A DNA stretch of 64,000 nucleotides from Tupaia tana (GCA_026018925.1 JAKSZU010000026.1:15429127-15493126), one strand, 5' to 3'; counted from the stretch's first letter, positions 10,928 to 22,719 are shown. Notes: generated by a model from the sequence alone, not told the origin. A program made the numbers and translations.

Positions 10928-11117
10928 GACCAGCAGGTGGCATCGTGGTTAGGGTGCTGGACACTCCCACATGGCCGACCATGTTTCGAGTCCTGGATCT
11001 GGTGGCTTCCTTTCTCACTTTCCTCTCTCCCTCTCTGTGTCTCTCTCTGGTCAAATTAAAATGAAGGAATGAATGAATGAATAAATAAATAAATAAATCT
11101 TTAAAAAAAAAAAAAAA
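10928..11117 (+). mobile_element. SINE-B, reference copy
   Basis: GACCAGCAGGTGGCATCGTGG head, then GGTGGCTTCCTTTCTCACTT, CTCTGGTCAAATTAAAATGA, (GAAT)n/(AAAT)n and A15. GAAAATGGTTG stands on both sides. The head matches SINE-A, but the GTGTGC and C/G palindrome parts are missing. Confidence 0.9.
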
Positions 11118-11230
11118 GGAAAGAAAATGGTTGGAATTTGTGTGGATTATTTTTAAACCTAGGCCTTTAAAAGGAGGGTCTTAGCTAAAAAGAAAAGAGG
11201 ATAAGACGAAGATCCTTCTCTCTCTGCTAG

Positions 11231-11363
11231 GGAAGGCATCGACCAGTCATACCAGCTGCTGAGAGACTCGCTGGATCTGTATCTGGCCATGTACCCGGAC
11301 CAGGTGCAGCTGCTCCTCCTCCAGGCCCGGCTTTACTTCCACCTGGGCATCTGGCCTGAGAAG
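11231..11363 (+). CDS. FBXO21 coding exon, TPR-like helices
   Basis: This 133-bp exon follows TCTCTGCTAG and ends CCTGAGAAG before GTAATT. It encodes EGIDQSYQLLRDSLDLYLAM to YFHLGIWPEK. Alternating helices with a Tyr-Pro-Asp turn and the LLLLQARLYFHLGIW segment resemble the TPR-like tail of SirB1 proteins. The opening G completes an Arg codon from the previous exon. Confidence 0.96.
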
Positions 11364-12848
11364 GTAATTATTTTACTTTGATGCTTTGCACTTGCTTTAG
11401 AGAGGAAAGTCCTACTTGAAAGGCGGCTGTTACGTGTTTATCCCTGTATTCACATGGGGAGTAAGCACAAGTTTACCCAAAGTCTCCCCACCTTGACCCA
11501 CCAAGTAAAGTTTTTCTGTCTCTCTATTCTAAAGAAAATTGCTTGTACTGCCAAGCATTGCCCATTCTCTTGCAGTTAGCCCCTCAAGCCCTGAACCACA
11601 AAGCCTGTGTCCCTGCCACTCACGCACTGCTGCCCTCGGATCTGTTTTCCCGTCACCCTCACTCAGCTAGGGAAGCCAGACTAGATGTTCAACCTCTTGC
11701 TGTGCTGTTGGCCACGAAAGTGCCCATAGGTAAATATCCCTGTTTGACTTAAGGAACGCTGGATCATACATAGGTGTTCAAGTCCATGCTCTGACTAGTT
11801 GAAGACTGGCTATGTCTTTGAAACCATTGAATTTTCATACCGATGCACTTGAGTTTTCTCATTTTATAATGGCTGCTATCTGGCCAGCAGCAGGCACTTT
11901 CAGTCAGAGGCCAATGTTGGACCAGAACTGCCCATGGCACACACAGACCCAGCAGTGCCTCCTGGTCTGCGGCACACACAGGCCCAGTTGGGTCTCGGGT
12001 GTAGGAGCCAGTTGCGCATCCCCATCGTGCCCTCGCTTCTTGCTCAGGGGATGTGTCTGGTTTGTTGGGATAATTCAATGAGAGAATTTAGTGCTGAGCT
12101 CTCACAGGGACATAACATAAACCCACCTCCCCATGTTGTTAGAAAAGGGTGCGGTTTTTCTTGAGCAAGTAAATTTTCTAAATGTCTTCCATTACTTAGG
12201 TTAAAATCACCTCATTCACAGTTTCAAAGCTCTGAAATAACTCTAAGAAAGGGTGCCGTGGGAAAATTCCTCAACTCCTGTCTTAAGAATTGGTGTCACC
12301 TATAGCCCAGAGTGCAGATGTCCTCATAGAGTATCCGTGTCGTGTGATAGAGTTGTTGTTTCTAGAAAATAGACTCTAGAAGTTACCACTCCATTCTACT
12401 TTTTCACTGTTTGTGATACCAAGGCATACATACCTAGTTCTTGTCACTTTCATTTTAGATTTGTTCAAGAATTTCATGATGACTTGTGAAATGCAGCGCA
12501 AAAGGAAAGGTTCCTGAAATTTAAATTCTGTAGTTCCTTTATGGGCCAGCCTGAGAAGTTGGGGGGAAATCTGGGAGGCTTTGCCATCCTTACCTTCTTT
12601 GACTGATTTGTGTCAGTGCTTACATTTCACACTGCCTACTGGAGAGTCCCCTCAGTGTCGTCTTTAGAATCATTACGTTTGCCCTCCTGCCAAGGAAACA
12701 GTGCTAAATGAAGTTCCAGAACAGTTTCCATGTGATGTTTGGTGGGATTGAGCCCTCGAGCCCTAGCTCTCCATTCGAGAGATAAAAAAGAAAACTGGTT
12801 TGTTCCCAGTGTATCTTTGACTCCTTCCCCCTCAAGAAACCATAATCT
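11364..12848. other. SINE-free intron stretch
   Basis: About 1.5 kb after the TPR-like exon with no recognisable transposon. CACACACAGACC and CACACACAGGCCC recur near 11938-11985. No exon-like ORF with splice sites. Confidence 0.5.
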
Positions 12849-13116
12849 GGGATCAGCAGTTAGCATAATGGCTATGTCGCTAAACTCCCATGTAGCCGAC
12901 TGTAGTTCGAGTCCCAGACCCAGTGGCTTAAACTCACACCGGGCACGTGTGCGTGTGTGCCCAAGATCCTGAGAGGAGAATGGAGGAGAAGGGATTGCGG
13001 CATGGCCATCCCCCCTGGGGGGTGATTTCTTGCTCTCTATCTCTCTCTCTGTCTGGTGAGCGCACTAGTCCTATAGCAAAAAAAAAAAAAAAAAAAAAAA
13101 CCTCTCTAAAAAAAAA
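12849..13116 (+). mobile_element. SINE-A, fairly young
   Basis: GGGATCAGCAGTTAGCATAATGG head; the end reads CCTATAGC, then A22, then CCTCTCTA and A9. AGAAACCATAATCT is repeated exactly on both sides. Confidence 0.92.
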
Positions 13117-14188
13117 GAAACCATAATCTAACCAAGACAGAAGAAAAACTGGGACTCCCAGGGTGGACAATTCTGGGGATGCCAAAGTAACTAAGAGAAG
13201 GTTCCTCTCCAGAGGAAGGTATTGAGGTTTATTAAGACGTAACCGCACTATTAAGTGAGAAGCATCTGTACGTATGCACACGAATGCGTGCATACATATG
13301 AGTATGTATTATATGCACATGTATGTAAAATTGTGGGGTGGGGTGTGTGAAAGCCTTTCATCTTACTAGTTAAAAGGGAAACATGGTGAGAGTGAGGCCT
13401 GAGACGTTAAGGAACTTGCTGAGATCTCCTACACACGTGCCTGTGCCCACCCTTAGGCTTCTCCCAGTACAGGGCTGAGGCCAGATGCTCCTGAAGAAGC
13501 CAACAGACAGGCACTTTCTACTTCTGAAGCCAGCCCTATATCCTTATTTCAATCCATAGTTTTCTTTTTCTTTGTGTTTCAGCAGAAACTGCCCCTTCAG
13601 CTCTCCAAAGCAACCCGCACTTCTTTGGGGGTGGGAAAGGCAGGGCAGCACCCCGTGGTGCCCTGAGGATCCCATGGCCACCACCCCCTCTTCCTACCCT
13701 GCACAGCCATGAATGTGGCCTCCCACTCACAGCCCAGAACACGGGGATCCATTCCTACCCCTTTCCCACAGCCCTGAACTGGCCAAAGAAACAAACCAGT
13801 GACCCCCTTTCTGCTCACTGTTACCTTGTTGCTAAATCAAGGAGATACTCTTCTTTCCTTATCTTTCTTGATCACTCGGGCCACTTCCCACTCAGGATAC
13901 TCTGTTCCCTCTGCTCTGTGGTCTCTGGTTCACAGGCTCTGGCTTGTTCTTGTTCTGTCTCTTGAGCCGTGCCAGGCTGAGGGTGCTTTCTGGGCTTCTT
14001 TGACTCCACACGGCTCCACCCTTCCCCTTGCTCCAGTTACCACCTGTGCGCTGGCAGCTCCCAAGTCATTGGTCTCCTGCTGGACCCCGGGCTCTGGACC
14101 AGCACATCCAGATGTCTGCTGCCCACCACGTGTGGCTCTGGTGAAAGTCGGTCCTTCTCCAACCTAGAGTAGTGCACCAGCCCCCTGA

Positions 14189-14443
14189 GACCCTTTTTTG
14201 TTTGTTTTGATTGTGCCAAAGGGCACATCTGCTCACAAGGGGCCGAGGGGGGAACAAAGCACCCCCAAGTGGGGCATGGTTGTGCCGCAGTCCCTTCTCT
14301 TCGATTTCTCCATCCTTTCAGGAACTTGGGTACATATGCACATACTCTGGTGTGTTTCTCAACCCGCTAGGTTTGGGATTCAAACCACATGGTTGGCCAA
14401 GTGGAATCTAGCTCCCTTCACCACCAGGCTACAGGCCTGACCC
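14189..14443 (-). mobile_element. SINE-A, old reversed copy
   Basis: GATTGTGCCAAAGGGCACATC to CCACCAGGCTACAGGCCTGACCC. Confidence 0.78.
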
Positions 14444-14459
14444 TGAACTCAGTTTATAT

Positions 14460-14660
14460 GCATCAGTCAGAGCAATCTTAATCCAGTGTCACTTACCTCC
14501 TTTTATTGCTTAAACTCCTTGAGTGACCCCATTACCTTAAAGGTCAGCATGGCCTTCAGTGTGGCTCACAGCTTCTCTGTGGTCCAGTCCTGCCTCTTGT
14601 AGTTGCTCTTTGGTACTGCACTGGCCTCTTCCTCTGCCGATACTGTCCTTCCTCAGTCCT
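14460..14660 (+). mobile_element. L2 fragment
   Basis: TTGCTTAAACTCCTTGAGTGACCCC and AAGGTCAGCATGGCCTTCAGTGTGG follow the L2 pattern (CTGCTTAAAACCCTCCAGTGGCTTCCC, AAGTCCTTACAATGGCC), strongly worn. Confidence 0.5.
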
Positions 14661-15608
14661 GGCATCTGCTGCTTCCCTGCCCAGCCACCTCTTCAGACTC
14701 CTCAGCTTTGTCGCCAGTTCACTGCTATTGAACTGGCAGCTTGAACTTCTGCCTCCCTGACGCCTCTCCCCACCCTGCACTTGAGTTTGTGCGTGCCCAT
14801 CATAGACGTCGAGTCTCTGGCAGCCGCTGTTTGGTCTTCCCCGCCAGTGCCATCTCTTACCTTACTGTAGCCCGTCCTAACTAAGAAATGATGGAACTCT
14901 GTTGGATATGAATGAAGGAGCAAACTTGAAGAGGATGCTCAGATTTTCCAACAGTGGGGCAGTTCATACCACTCTCAGGGTATTTGCAGAACAGGCCTGC
15001 CTAGAGCTAGAAAAGAGCGTTCATTTTGAGTCTGTTCTGACCTGGAGCCATCAAATGCAGGTGCCCTGTGGCCGTTGGCATCGGCATCTGTTAGCTGAAG
15101 TCCAGAAAGGAGGAGACTCCACAGATGTGTGGATAGCAAGAAAAGAGCCAAGAACTTCAGAAAGAGAGAGGGAGAGCACCTCGGCAGATGTCCCACGGGG
15201 TCAGCCACCTCTGGCCTGTGGCCTCAGCTGCCTGACTTTGTGAATGCATTGTGTGTGTGACTTCCTGTCTCTGGTTGCCTTCAAGTTGCAGTGGCAGAGT
15301 TGAATAGTGAGTTAGACACTGTGCAGCCCACAAGGCTGGAGCTGTTTCCTCTCTCTCCATTTGCAGAAAAGGTTTGCCAACCCCTTAGCTAGAGGAAAAG
15401 GTCCGGCACGTGGAAGTCCATTGTGGGTGATAGACCCTGTTTCCAAGCTCTCTACGCAGATGCCCAGCCTAGAGCATTTGCCTGGGGACAGCATGGTGCC
15501 TGCTATCAGCACTGTCCCTTGCAAACACTCCAAGTCTCATGTCCCAATGTGTTCTCTGTTTCTACCCTCTGTCGCGTATCCAGGGACAGAGGGATAATCA
15601 CTCTTGAA

Positions 15609-15796
15609 CCTTTTTTTTTTTAAGAATTATCTTATTTGATTTTATTCATTGTCATTATTTTATTTGTTTATTTATTTTTAAAGTTCACCAGAGAGAGAAG
15701 GAGAGTGAGAAAGCAAGTTGCCAGGTCTGGGACTTGAACCGTGGTCAGCCATGTGGGAGTCTAGCCACCTCACCCACCACACCACCTGCTGACCTT
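15609..15796 (-). mobile_element. SINE-B, reversed
   Basis: T11, AAGAATTATCTTATTTGATTT, TTCACCAGAGAGAGAAGG, head end CCACCTGCTGACC. CTTGAACCTT and CTTTGAACCTT flank it. Confidence 0.88.
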
Positions 15797-17129
15797 CATC
15801 TTTGAACCTTATCTGCTAGTCTGAATTCAAGACGAGTTTGTGCTCTGAAGAGCCTAAGTAGCCATTTCCTTCCCGGTGGGGAGGAACGGGAAGGCTGTGG
15901 GTGGAGGTGGTGCTGGAAGTGCGGGACAGTCGCTCTTTGGAACTGCCCGGGGCGCTCAGGGCAGGCCTTCTGCAAACACCGGAAATAGCTCGTTGTTCAG
16001 TGGGAAGATTCTAGCTAGGAGGGTGATGTGGCCAGTGTCCCCAGATGAACACCACCCTACTGGAGGTGGGAAATAGGTGGTGGTTGGCCCAGTTGATACC
16101 TTTTAAAACTGGGTTTGGGGTACTTGGAGTTAGACTATTCTGTGAGGTTCTTATGTTCCTGTTCTCAGCCTGGTGTGATGGTGATTAAGACCTAGGGTGG
16201 TTGGTCAGCTTCGGGCCATAGTCTCATTTTGCTTCTCCATAACCCTGCGATCTCAGACAAGGTACTCACCTCCCCTAAGCCTGAGTCTTTTCTGGAAAGT
16301 GGCAGTGACTAGGGTCATTTTTTTTTCTCTTAAGCCTCCCAATTTGGAGGTCAGTACTGACTTAGGATTGAGTGAAATTAAAAAAAGAGAGAGAGAGAGA
16401 GAGACAAACCTGGGATAGAAATCAGCAAAAAAATAAGTGTTCAGTCAGTAGTGGAGATCCTGCAGATATCCCCATGGACGATAGGATTGGGTGTTTGAAT
16501 CATATCTTACATTGTGTGAGACTAGTTTTCATGACACTTTTATAGGCTCAAAATGTATCAAGAAGGAGTTAAGGCAATGATGAATCATTATTCATTAAGC
16601 AAAGAAACAAATTAGAAGGTAAAAACAGCTAGCTTGACAGATCTGAGTCTAGAATCCAGGTTGCTTTGGCCACTGAGTAGGCTCTAACTGAGGACTGGGA
16701 AGCTGGGAGGAGAGACTTGTCAGAGATCCTCTACTGTGTGCTGTGGCCGTCGTGGGTGCTATGTCATCGCGCACGTGTGCTTCTGCGAACGTGGGGTCTT
16801 CACTTTTCACAGAGGCACTGTGCCCTGTAGGAAGAGTGCTAACGCAGAGTCAGGTGCTAGACTCTACCAGCCACCAGATTGTGTTCCCCATAGGTGTGCT
16901 TTCTCCCACTGCCCTCTTGACTCTTGGATCCAGTGTGAGTTAAGCTCATTGGCATGACCAGTGGGATTCCAGGGCCCTGGCACACATGGCTTCCCCTGCA
17001 AGGAAAACATCTTAAACTGAGCGAGCTCATCCCTTCAGTGGCCTCTCCTGACCCCTTCCATCCTATCTGGTGCTGAGTTACTTTCTCCTTCCCAGCTCCT
17101 GAGTGGCAGATTTAAATAGGTTCCTTTCA
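15797..17129. other. Intron stretch, little recognised
   Basis: A possible MIR trace at 16225-16320 (GATCTCAGACAAGGTACTCACC, AAGCCTGAGTC) and (GA)9 at 16386-16403. The rest shows nothing I can support. Confidence 0.45.
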
Positions 17130-17220
17130 GGGCCAGCAGGTGATGTGGTGGTTAAGGCAGTGAACTCCCACATGGCTGATTGTGGTTCGAATTCCAGACC
17201 CAGTGGCTTGAAAATCACAC

Positions 17221-17267
<47 letters not shown>

Positions 17268-17386
17268 CCAAAATCTCAAGAGGAGAATGGAGGAGAAGGG
17301 ATTGCAGTGTGGCCGACCCCCTGGTGGGTGATTTCTCACTTTCCCTCTCCAGTGAGCACACACACCCTATGGCAAAACCTTTAAAG
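17130..17386 (+). mobile_element. SINE-A with expanded (GT)n
   Basis: GGGCCAGCAGGTGATGTGGTGG head, end CACACCCTATGGCAAAACC. The GTGTGCGTGCGTG stretch has become a pure 40-bp GT repeat at 17226-17265. Confidence 0.88.
17226..17265. repeat. (GT)20 microsatellite
   Basis: Forty bases of uninterrupted GT, at the position of the GTGTGCGTGCGTG segment of SINE-A. Likely polymorphic. Confidence 0.95.
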
Positions 17387-17692
17387 AAGTAGTTTCCTTT
17401 CTGTGTATAAGAAAATTGGGGTTCCCACACCAATTGGGGACATTAGGCCCTTTTGGAGTCCCCCTACTCCAAGTGTGCCTGTGGACAGCAAACCCTTCTC
17501 CTATAGCAGTTTCCGAGTGGCCCCTTAATGTCCACACTGGTTGAACGGGGGCATCCTGGGCCATCCGGGTGTGGTCAGCCACTGCTTGCCTTCCTTTGTC
17601 GGGTTAGGTAGGTAGGCCTAAATCTCAAGCTGCGAAATAGAAAAGGCCTAGCTGAAAATATTATCTCCTAGTCTTTCTGTCTTGTCTTGAAG

Positions 17693-17883
17693 GTGCTTGA
17701 CATCCTCCAGCACATCCAAACCCTAGACCCCGGGCAGCACGGGGCGGTGGGCTACCTGGTGCAGCACACTTTAGAGCACATTGAGCGCAAGAAAGAGGAG
17801 GTAGGCGTGGAGGTTAAGCTCCGTTCCGACGAGAAGCACAGAGATGTCTGCTACTCCATTGGGCTCATTATGAAGCACAAGAG
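17693..17883 (+). CDS. FBXO21 coding exon, linker and YccV-like start
   Basis: This 191-bp exon follows TGTCTTGAAG and ends AAGCACAAGAG before GTGAGT. It encodes VLDILQHIQTLDPGQHGAVG to GLIMKHK plus two bases of Arg. The first part closes the TPR-like helices. A charged helix follows (EHIERKKEEVGVEVKLRSDEK), then VCYSIGLIMKHKRYGY, which starts a YccV/HspQ-like beta-barrel (compare bacterial F.IGQVVRHK.FGYRGVI). The family name 'hemimethylated DNA-binding' comes from bacterial YccV; DNA binding in FBXO21 is not shown by this sequence. Confidence 0.96.
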
Positions 17884-18288
17884 GTGAGTGTGGTGGGTTC
17901 TCCCGTCCTACGACATGGCGTGTGTTCAGATGGGGCTACGGAGGAGCCGGCCGTGAACATCAGAGGAGGACCTGACTCTGAAGCAACGACTGGGTGTCTT
18001 TGACCACTCCTTTACTGAGCGCTCATCACAGGAGACAGAGAAAACGGAACTGTATCTTTAACCTTTTTGCTTTTTAAGCAAAGACTCACATTGCTGAGAG
18101 ATCTTTGAATACTTGAGATGACCTTTAGATGTCTGACCCTTTTCTGTGTTGGGAAGATGGAAGAAACTCTGTATACAAAGAGGGTTTTTTCTCATTTCTT
18201 CACTATTCTTACTCTCTTCTTTACTCTTCATCTCTGTGAACCTGCATTGTAGGTAGGGATTTGTTGAGTGGTAAGGTGTGCACACAGT

Positions 18289-18463
18289 CTGTTCACTGGG
18301 CAGGAATAGGATGTACGTGCTGTCTGTTCCCTGGGCAGGAGGAGGGCATGTGTGTGGTCTGTTCCCTGGGCAGGAGGAGGGTGTGTACGTGGTCTGTTCC
18401 CTGGGCAGGAGGAGGGTGTGCACAAGGTCTGTTCATTGGGCAGAAGGAGGCTTTATCCAAAGT
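18289..18463. repeat. 35-bp minisatellite, five units
   Basis: Units start at 18289, 18324, 18359, 18394 and 18429, each beginning CTGTTC(C/A)(C/T)TGGGCAG and carrying AGGAGG. The three middle units are nearly identical, the outer two more worn. It lies 405 bp into the intron after the YccV-start exon. Confidence 0.95.
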
Positions 18464-18670
18464 GGTAGTGCAGTTTGCAGTTTCCATCCCACCAGCAGGC
18501 TAGGAGATGAGAGTTTCCCTTCTCAGCAGGTGTCACTGCCAGGCCTTTACAGATGTACTTATGTGGTAAATGCAATTGGTCTTCCTATGTGTTTTGTTTG
18601 TTTGTTTGTTTGTTTGTTTTTTAAAGATTTGTTGCATATTGAGTCAAAATTTTTTTACTGATCTCTCTCT

Positions 18671-19219
18671 TTTTTTTTTTTTTTTTTTTTACTTTTTTGG
18701 CTTAGGGTGCATGCACTTGGCAGAGAGAGAGAGACAGGCAGAAACAGTGAGAGAGAAAGTGAGCAATCGTTCCACAGGGCGGATGGCCACACCACAATTC
18801 CTTCTCTATGCTTCTCCTGAGATCTTGGGCCACACACATGTACCCGGTGTGATTTCCTTTTTTTTTTTTTTTTTTTTTTTTCTTTTTTTGGAGAGGTTTT
18901 TGCTATAGGGCACGTGCACTCACCAGACAGACAGAGACAGAGAGATAGAAAGCGAGAAATCACCCCCCAGGGGGGATGGCCACGCCGCAATCCCTTCTCC
19001 TCCATTCTCCTCCCGGGATCTTGGGCATCCGGCGTGAGTTTAAGCCACTGGGTCCTGGACTCGAACCGCGGTCGACTACGTGGGAGTCCAGCGACATAGC
19101 CATTACGCTAACTGCTGGTCCCACCCGGTGTGATTTTCAGGCCACCAGTCCCAGGACTCAAACTGCAGTCGGCTCTGTGGGAGTCCAGTGATGTAACCAC
19201 TATACCATCTGCTGGCCCC
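18671..19219 (-). mobile_element. SINE-A, reversed, split by a younger SINE-A
   Basis: The outer copy runs 18671-18855 (TTAGGGTGCATGCACTTGGC to ACCCGGTGTGATTT) and resumes at 19123 (ACCCGGTGTGATTTTCAGGCC) to CCATCTGCTGGCCCC. Another SINE sits between. Confidence 0.88.
18857..19122 (-). mobile_element. Young SINE-A inside an older SINE-A
   Basis: T-run, GGAGAGGTTTTTGCTATAGGG, head end GCTAACTGCTGGTCCC. The 14-bp target-site duplication ACCCGGTGTGATTT is part of the host SINE and exact. Confidence 0.93.
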
Positions 19220-19224
19220 AATCT

Positions 19225-19471
19225 CTCTTTTTTAAAAAATTGCTATAGGGCACTTGTGCTCACAAGAGAAAGAGAAAAAGCACTCTCTCTCCCTACCTTC
19301 CCCCACCTCTGCCCCTACATTATATTGCCTTCGTCATTCTTCTCTCAGGATTTTGGACATGCACGCACTTGTGGCCGGCGTGTTTCTCAAGCTGCCAGGT
19401 CCAAGATTTGAACTGCACGGTCAGCCACATGGGATCCAGCCACCTTAACCACCACACCTCCAACTGTCCCC
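19225..19471 (-). mobile_element. SINE-A, reversed
   Basis: TTGCTATAGGGCACTTGTGC to CCACACCTCCAACTGTCCCCC. Confidence 0.8.
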
Positions 19472-19733
19472 CCTTTTGGTTTTAATTGACATTTCCCTGA
19501 TTACCAAGCAGGTTGAGGTTCTTTTTCATGTGTCTGCTATCTCTCCAACTTGGCTTCTAGGAAGTGCTCTTTGAGTATTTTGCTTATTTTTCTACTGGGT
19601 TATTAGTCTTCCTTATTGATTGGTAATTGTTCACCTGTGTATTAGTCTCTATATGAGAGTAAGTTGCTAATATTTTTTCCAAGTTTTTGACTGGTGTTTT
19701 TTATCTTTTATTTCATTTTTAAAAATTTTATTA

Positions 19734-19886
19734 TGGGGCACTGGCAGGTAGCATGGTAGCTCTCACACGGCTGACCAGAGTTCAAGTCCTGGACTGGTTG
19801 GCTTGCTTTCTCACTTTCTTCTCTCTCTCTCTCACTCTAGCCAAATTAAAAAATAATAATAAATAAATACAATTAAATAACTTTTT
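19734..19886 (+). mobile_element. SINE-B, short
   Basis: GGGCACTGGCAGGTAGCATGG head, GGTTGGCTTGCTTTCTCAC, CCAAATTAAAAAATAATAAT tail. Confidence 0.82.
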
Positions 19887-20214
19887 TAAAGTTTATTATA
19901 GAAATTTTCAAACATACCTAAGAGAGAGATGAGTGTAATGAACTAGGTGATGTTCCCATCATCCAGCTTCTAATGTTAGAGTCTGTCTGCATTGTTTTAT
20001 CCCCACCTGCCCCGTCCTCCTCCCTGGGTTAACTGAAGCACATCTCACAGGTCATTCGTAGCTATTTCAGCAAGTATCTCTAAAAAGTAAAGGCCTGTGT
20101 ACTCTCACTTGCTCTCTAACACATTTGCTATCTATTATCATATCTAAAAAATAAATGATTTCTTCATCAAATATACCTAGCCAAGAGTTCATGTTTTCCA
20201 ACTTGCCATATATT

Positions 20215-20387
20215 TTTTTAAGAATTATTTTATTTAACTTTATTTATTTATTTACTTATTTTAATTTGACCAGAGAGGGACAATGCAAGAGAAAAGTGAG
20301 AAAGCAAGCCTCTAGGTCCAGGACTCGAACTACAATCAGCCATGTGAGAGTCTAGTACCTTTAACCACCATGCCATCTGCCAACCCC
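20215..20387 (-). mobile_element. SINE-B, reversed
   Basis: AGAATTATTTTATTTAACTT, TTTGACCAGAGAGGG, head end CCATCTGCCAACCCC. CCATATATTTTTT flanks both sides. Confidence 0.88.
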
Positions 20388-20440
20388 ACCATATATTTTT
20401 TCATATTGTCTGTTTGTAAAACCTTTAGTCTATCAGTTAT

Positions 20441-20797
20441 TTTTTTTTTCTTAAGAATAATTTATTTTATTTATTAGGGGTTTTTTTTATTATTTCTTTA
20501 TTTAACTTTATTTCTTGTTATTATTTATTTTTTAATTTGACCAAAGATACAGAGAGAGAGAGAAGGGAAAAGTGAGAAAGCAAGCCGCCAGATCTGGGAC
20601 TCGAACGATGGTCAGCCATGTGGGAGTCCAGCACCTTAACAAGTACACCACCTGCCGGCCCCTTATATTTATTAGTATTATTTTTAATATGACTGGGGTG
20701 AGGGAGTGCAAGAGCAAGCTGCCAAGTCCGGACTTGAACTGCAGTTCACCATGTGGGAGTCCAGAGCCCCAATCATCATGTCACCTGGCAGCCCCTA
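20441..20797 (-). mobile_element. SINE-B, reversed, split by a second SINE-B
   Basis: Outer tail at 20441-20474 and outer body at 20663-20797 (GTGCAAGAGCAAGCTGCC, head end CACCTGGCAGCCCC). TATTTATTAG borders the inner copy on both sides. Confidence 0.72.
20476..20662 (-). mobile_element. SINE-B nested in SINE-B
   Basis: TTTAATTTGACCAAAGATAC, CAAGCCGCCAGATCTGGGAC, head end CCACCTGCCGGCCCC. Confidence 0.82.
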
Positions 20798-20952
20798 GTC
20801 TCTTAGCTTTAATGCTGTCAAATAGGTTGAGCTTTATGGATTCTATTTTTAGTGCCTTGTTTAAGAAATCTTTCCCTTCTTGAGTCACAGAGGTACTTTA
20901 TTTTAAAAGTTCTGCATTTTAGGGGGTAGGGGGAAAAAAGTTCTGCATTTTA

Positions 20953-21232
20953 GGCCCACCAGGTAGCATGGTGGTTAAAATGGCTGGATCCCACATGGCC
21001 TACTGTGCAGTTCAAATCCCAGTGGGATCCAGTGGCTTCAAAAACATGCAGGGCACATATGTATGCATGCCAAATATCCCAAGAGGAAAATAGAAAAGGG
21101 ATTGTGGTGTGGCCATTTCCCCGGGGGTAGGGGGGGGGTGGGGGAGGGGTTGGTGATTTCTCACTTTTCTCCCTCTCTCTTTCTCTGCCTCTCTCCAGTA
21201 AGTGCATGCACCCTTTAGGGCAAAAAAAGAAA
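20953..21232 (+). mobile_element. SINE-A inside L1
   Basis: GGCCCACCAGGTAGCATGGTGG head, then a G-rich expansion of the palindrome (CCCCGGGGGTAGGGGGGGGTG) and end CACCCTTTAGGGCAAAAAAAG. AAGTTCTGCATTTTAGG occurs twice just before it (20907 and 20938). Confidence 0.82.
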
Positions 21233-21546
21233 AGAAAGTTTTGTGTTATACATCTAGGTCTTTGTTTTACTAAAAATTTACTTTGGTGTGTTCTGATGCC
21301 TTTTTCCGTTTGGGCAGTCAGTTGTCTCATGACTCTGTTGAAAGCTTATTCTTTTCCAAATGAAGTGCCATGCGTATAATAAGAGGGGTTAATGGGGTGC
21401 AGGGTGTCCTGGCAAATGAACCAGCGTGAAATAAGAGCAGGTCAACTAGTAAGGACGTGAGCTTAGAGAAGCCACTGTGGGACCATCTCCCAGTTGCTGT
21501 GTCATAGCCCCAGGGAATCGACGCACTGTCTTCTCGTGTCCCCTAG

Positions 21547-21704
21547 GTACGGCTATAACTGTGTGATCTACGGCTGGGACCCCACCTGCATGATGGGGCA
21601 CGAGTGGATCCGGAACATGAATGTGCACAGCTTGCCTCATGGCCACCATCAGCCTTTCTACAATGTGCTGGTGGAGGATGGTTCTTGTAGATACGCAGCC
21701 CAAG
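21547..21704 (+). CDS. FBXO21 coding exon, YccV-like core
   Basis: This 158-bp exon follows GTGTCCCCTAG and ends GCAGCCCAAG before GTAAGT. It encodes YGYNCVIYGWDPTCMMGHEW to GSCRYAAQ. The order VIYGWDP, EWIRNM, QPFYNVLVEDGS.RYAAQENLE matches HspQ/YccV proteins (VIVDVDP, EWY, QPWYHVLV, YVAEENLE), so this is the heart of the C-terminal domain. The final G begins the Glu codon finished 10.9 kb downstream. Confidence 0.96.
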
Positions 21705-22387
21705 GTAAGTGCCTGGCTCTCCTTGCACATCTTGAGCTCGCATGTGAGCATGCAGAGTCTGTGGGTGCCAGTTGTCAGTGTACTCAAGAGATGGGAGTTG
21801 TCGCCTGGGTGGAGTCAGCAGGGCTGCTACTCCATTAGGTGTGGGTGGGTGTGCACTGGAGCAGCCACATCAAAGGTTAAACACCACATACTCCCCTGCC
21901 CTGAGGCCGCTTCCACAGCCAGACCCCGTCCTAGTGCTACTGCTGGTTGGGATCTGGCTGGTTACTACCTGTGTCCTCAGACAAGGAGCACTAGCCCATA
22001 CCATGCTGCCCAGACATTTGTAGAGACACCCTGGATCCTTCTGGCCTCTTGTGACTGGCCACCCTCTGTGCTTTCTCAGAACCACCTTCATGTGGCCACT
22101 TGTGGGAACTGCAGGCCATGTTGCTGATTCTGAAAGCATGTTCGAGAACCAATAGGTGTTTGCTAGTGTTTGGTAGGTGTTTGGGGCCCTCCCAGCCCTG
22201 ACAGGTGCAAATCTGAGGTGAGGACAGATGGAGCCTATGGAAACAGGTTAGAGACAAAAATACCTTCAGTATAAGTCTCCTTTTCATTGTCCCTTTTGAA
22301 ATTGACTTTCATTTAATGGTATGAATTTATTCTATGCCTGATAGTCAAAGCATTCACATTGATTTTATGAATCAAGTGAAGTGAGGT

Positions 22388-22637
22388 GAGGGCTGGCTCC
22401 ATGGCATCGTGTTAGGACATCTGGATCCCACGTAGCTGACCATGTGGTTCAAGTCTTGGACCTGATGGCTTGAGAAACACATTGGCTGTGTATGCCCAAG
22501 ATCCCAGAATCCCAAAGATGGAGGAGAAGTTATTGCAGCATTACCATTCTCCTTGGGAAGCACTTCCTCTTTTTCTTTCTCTGGTGAGCACACATGCCCT
22601 CTTAATACCCCCAAAATAAATAAATAAAATAAAAATA
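22388..22637 (+). mobile_element. SINE-A, old
   Basis: GGGCTGGCTCCATGGCATCG head, CATGCCCTCTTAATACCCCC, then an (AAAT)n tail. Confidence 0.78.
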
Positions 22638-22719
22638 AGCACAAATGCTAGCGCAGTGCCACTCTACCAGGCATTCTGATGTATACTCACTCCATCTGAG
22701 GACCGCTGCCATCATCACT

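Larger units (their letters stand above)
19475..21360 (-). mobile_element. L1M fragment, reversed, split by several SINEs
   Basis: Pieces at 19480-19730 (AATTGACATTTCCCTGATTA, TTTTTCATGTGTCTG), 20798-20930 (TTGTTTAAGAAATCTTTCCC) and 21235-21360 (CATCTAGGTCTTTG, CAGTCAGTTGTCTC) are consecutive antisense L1. The 19890-20210 part (TTTTCAAACATACCTAAGAG, CATCATCCAGCTTC) looks like another L1M 3' type. SINE-Bs and a SINE-A divide it. Confidence 0.72.
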
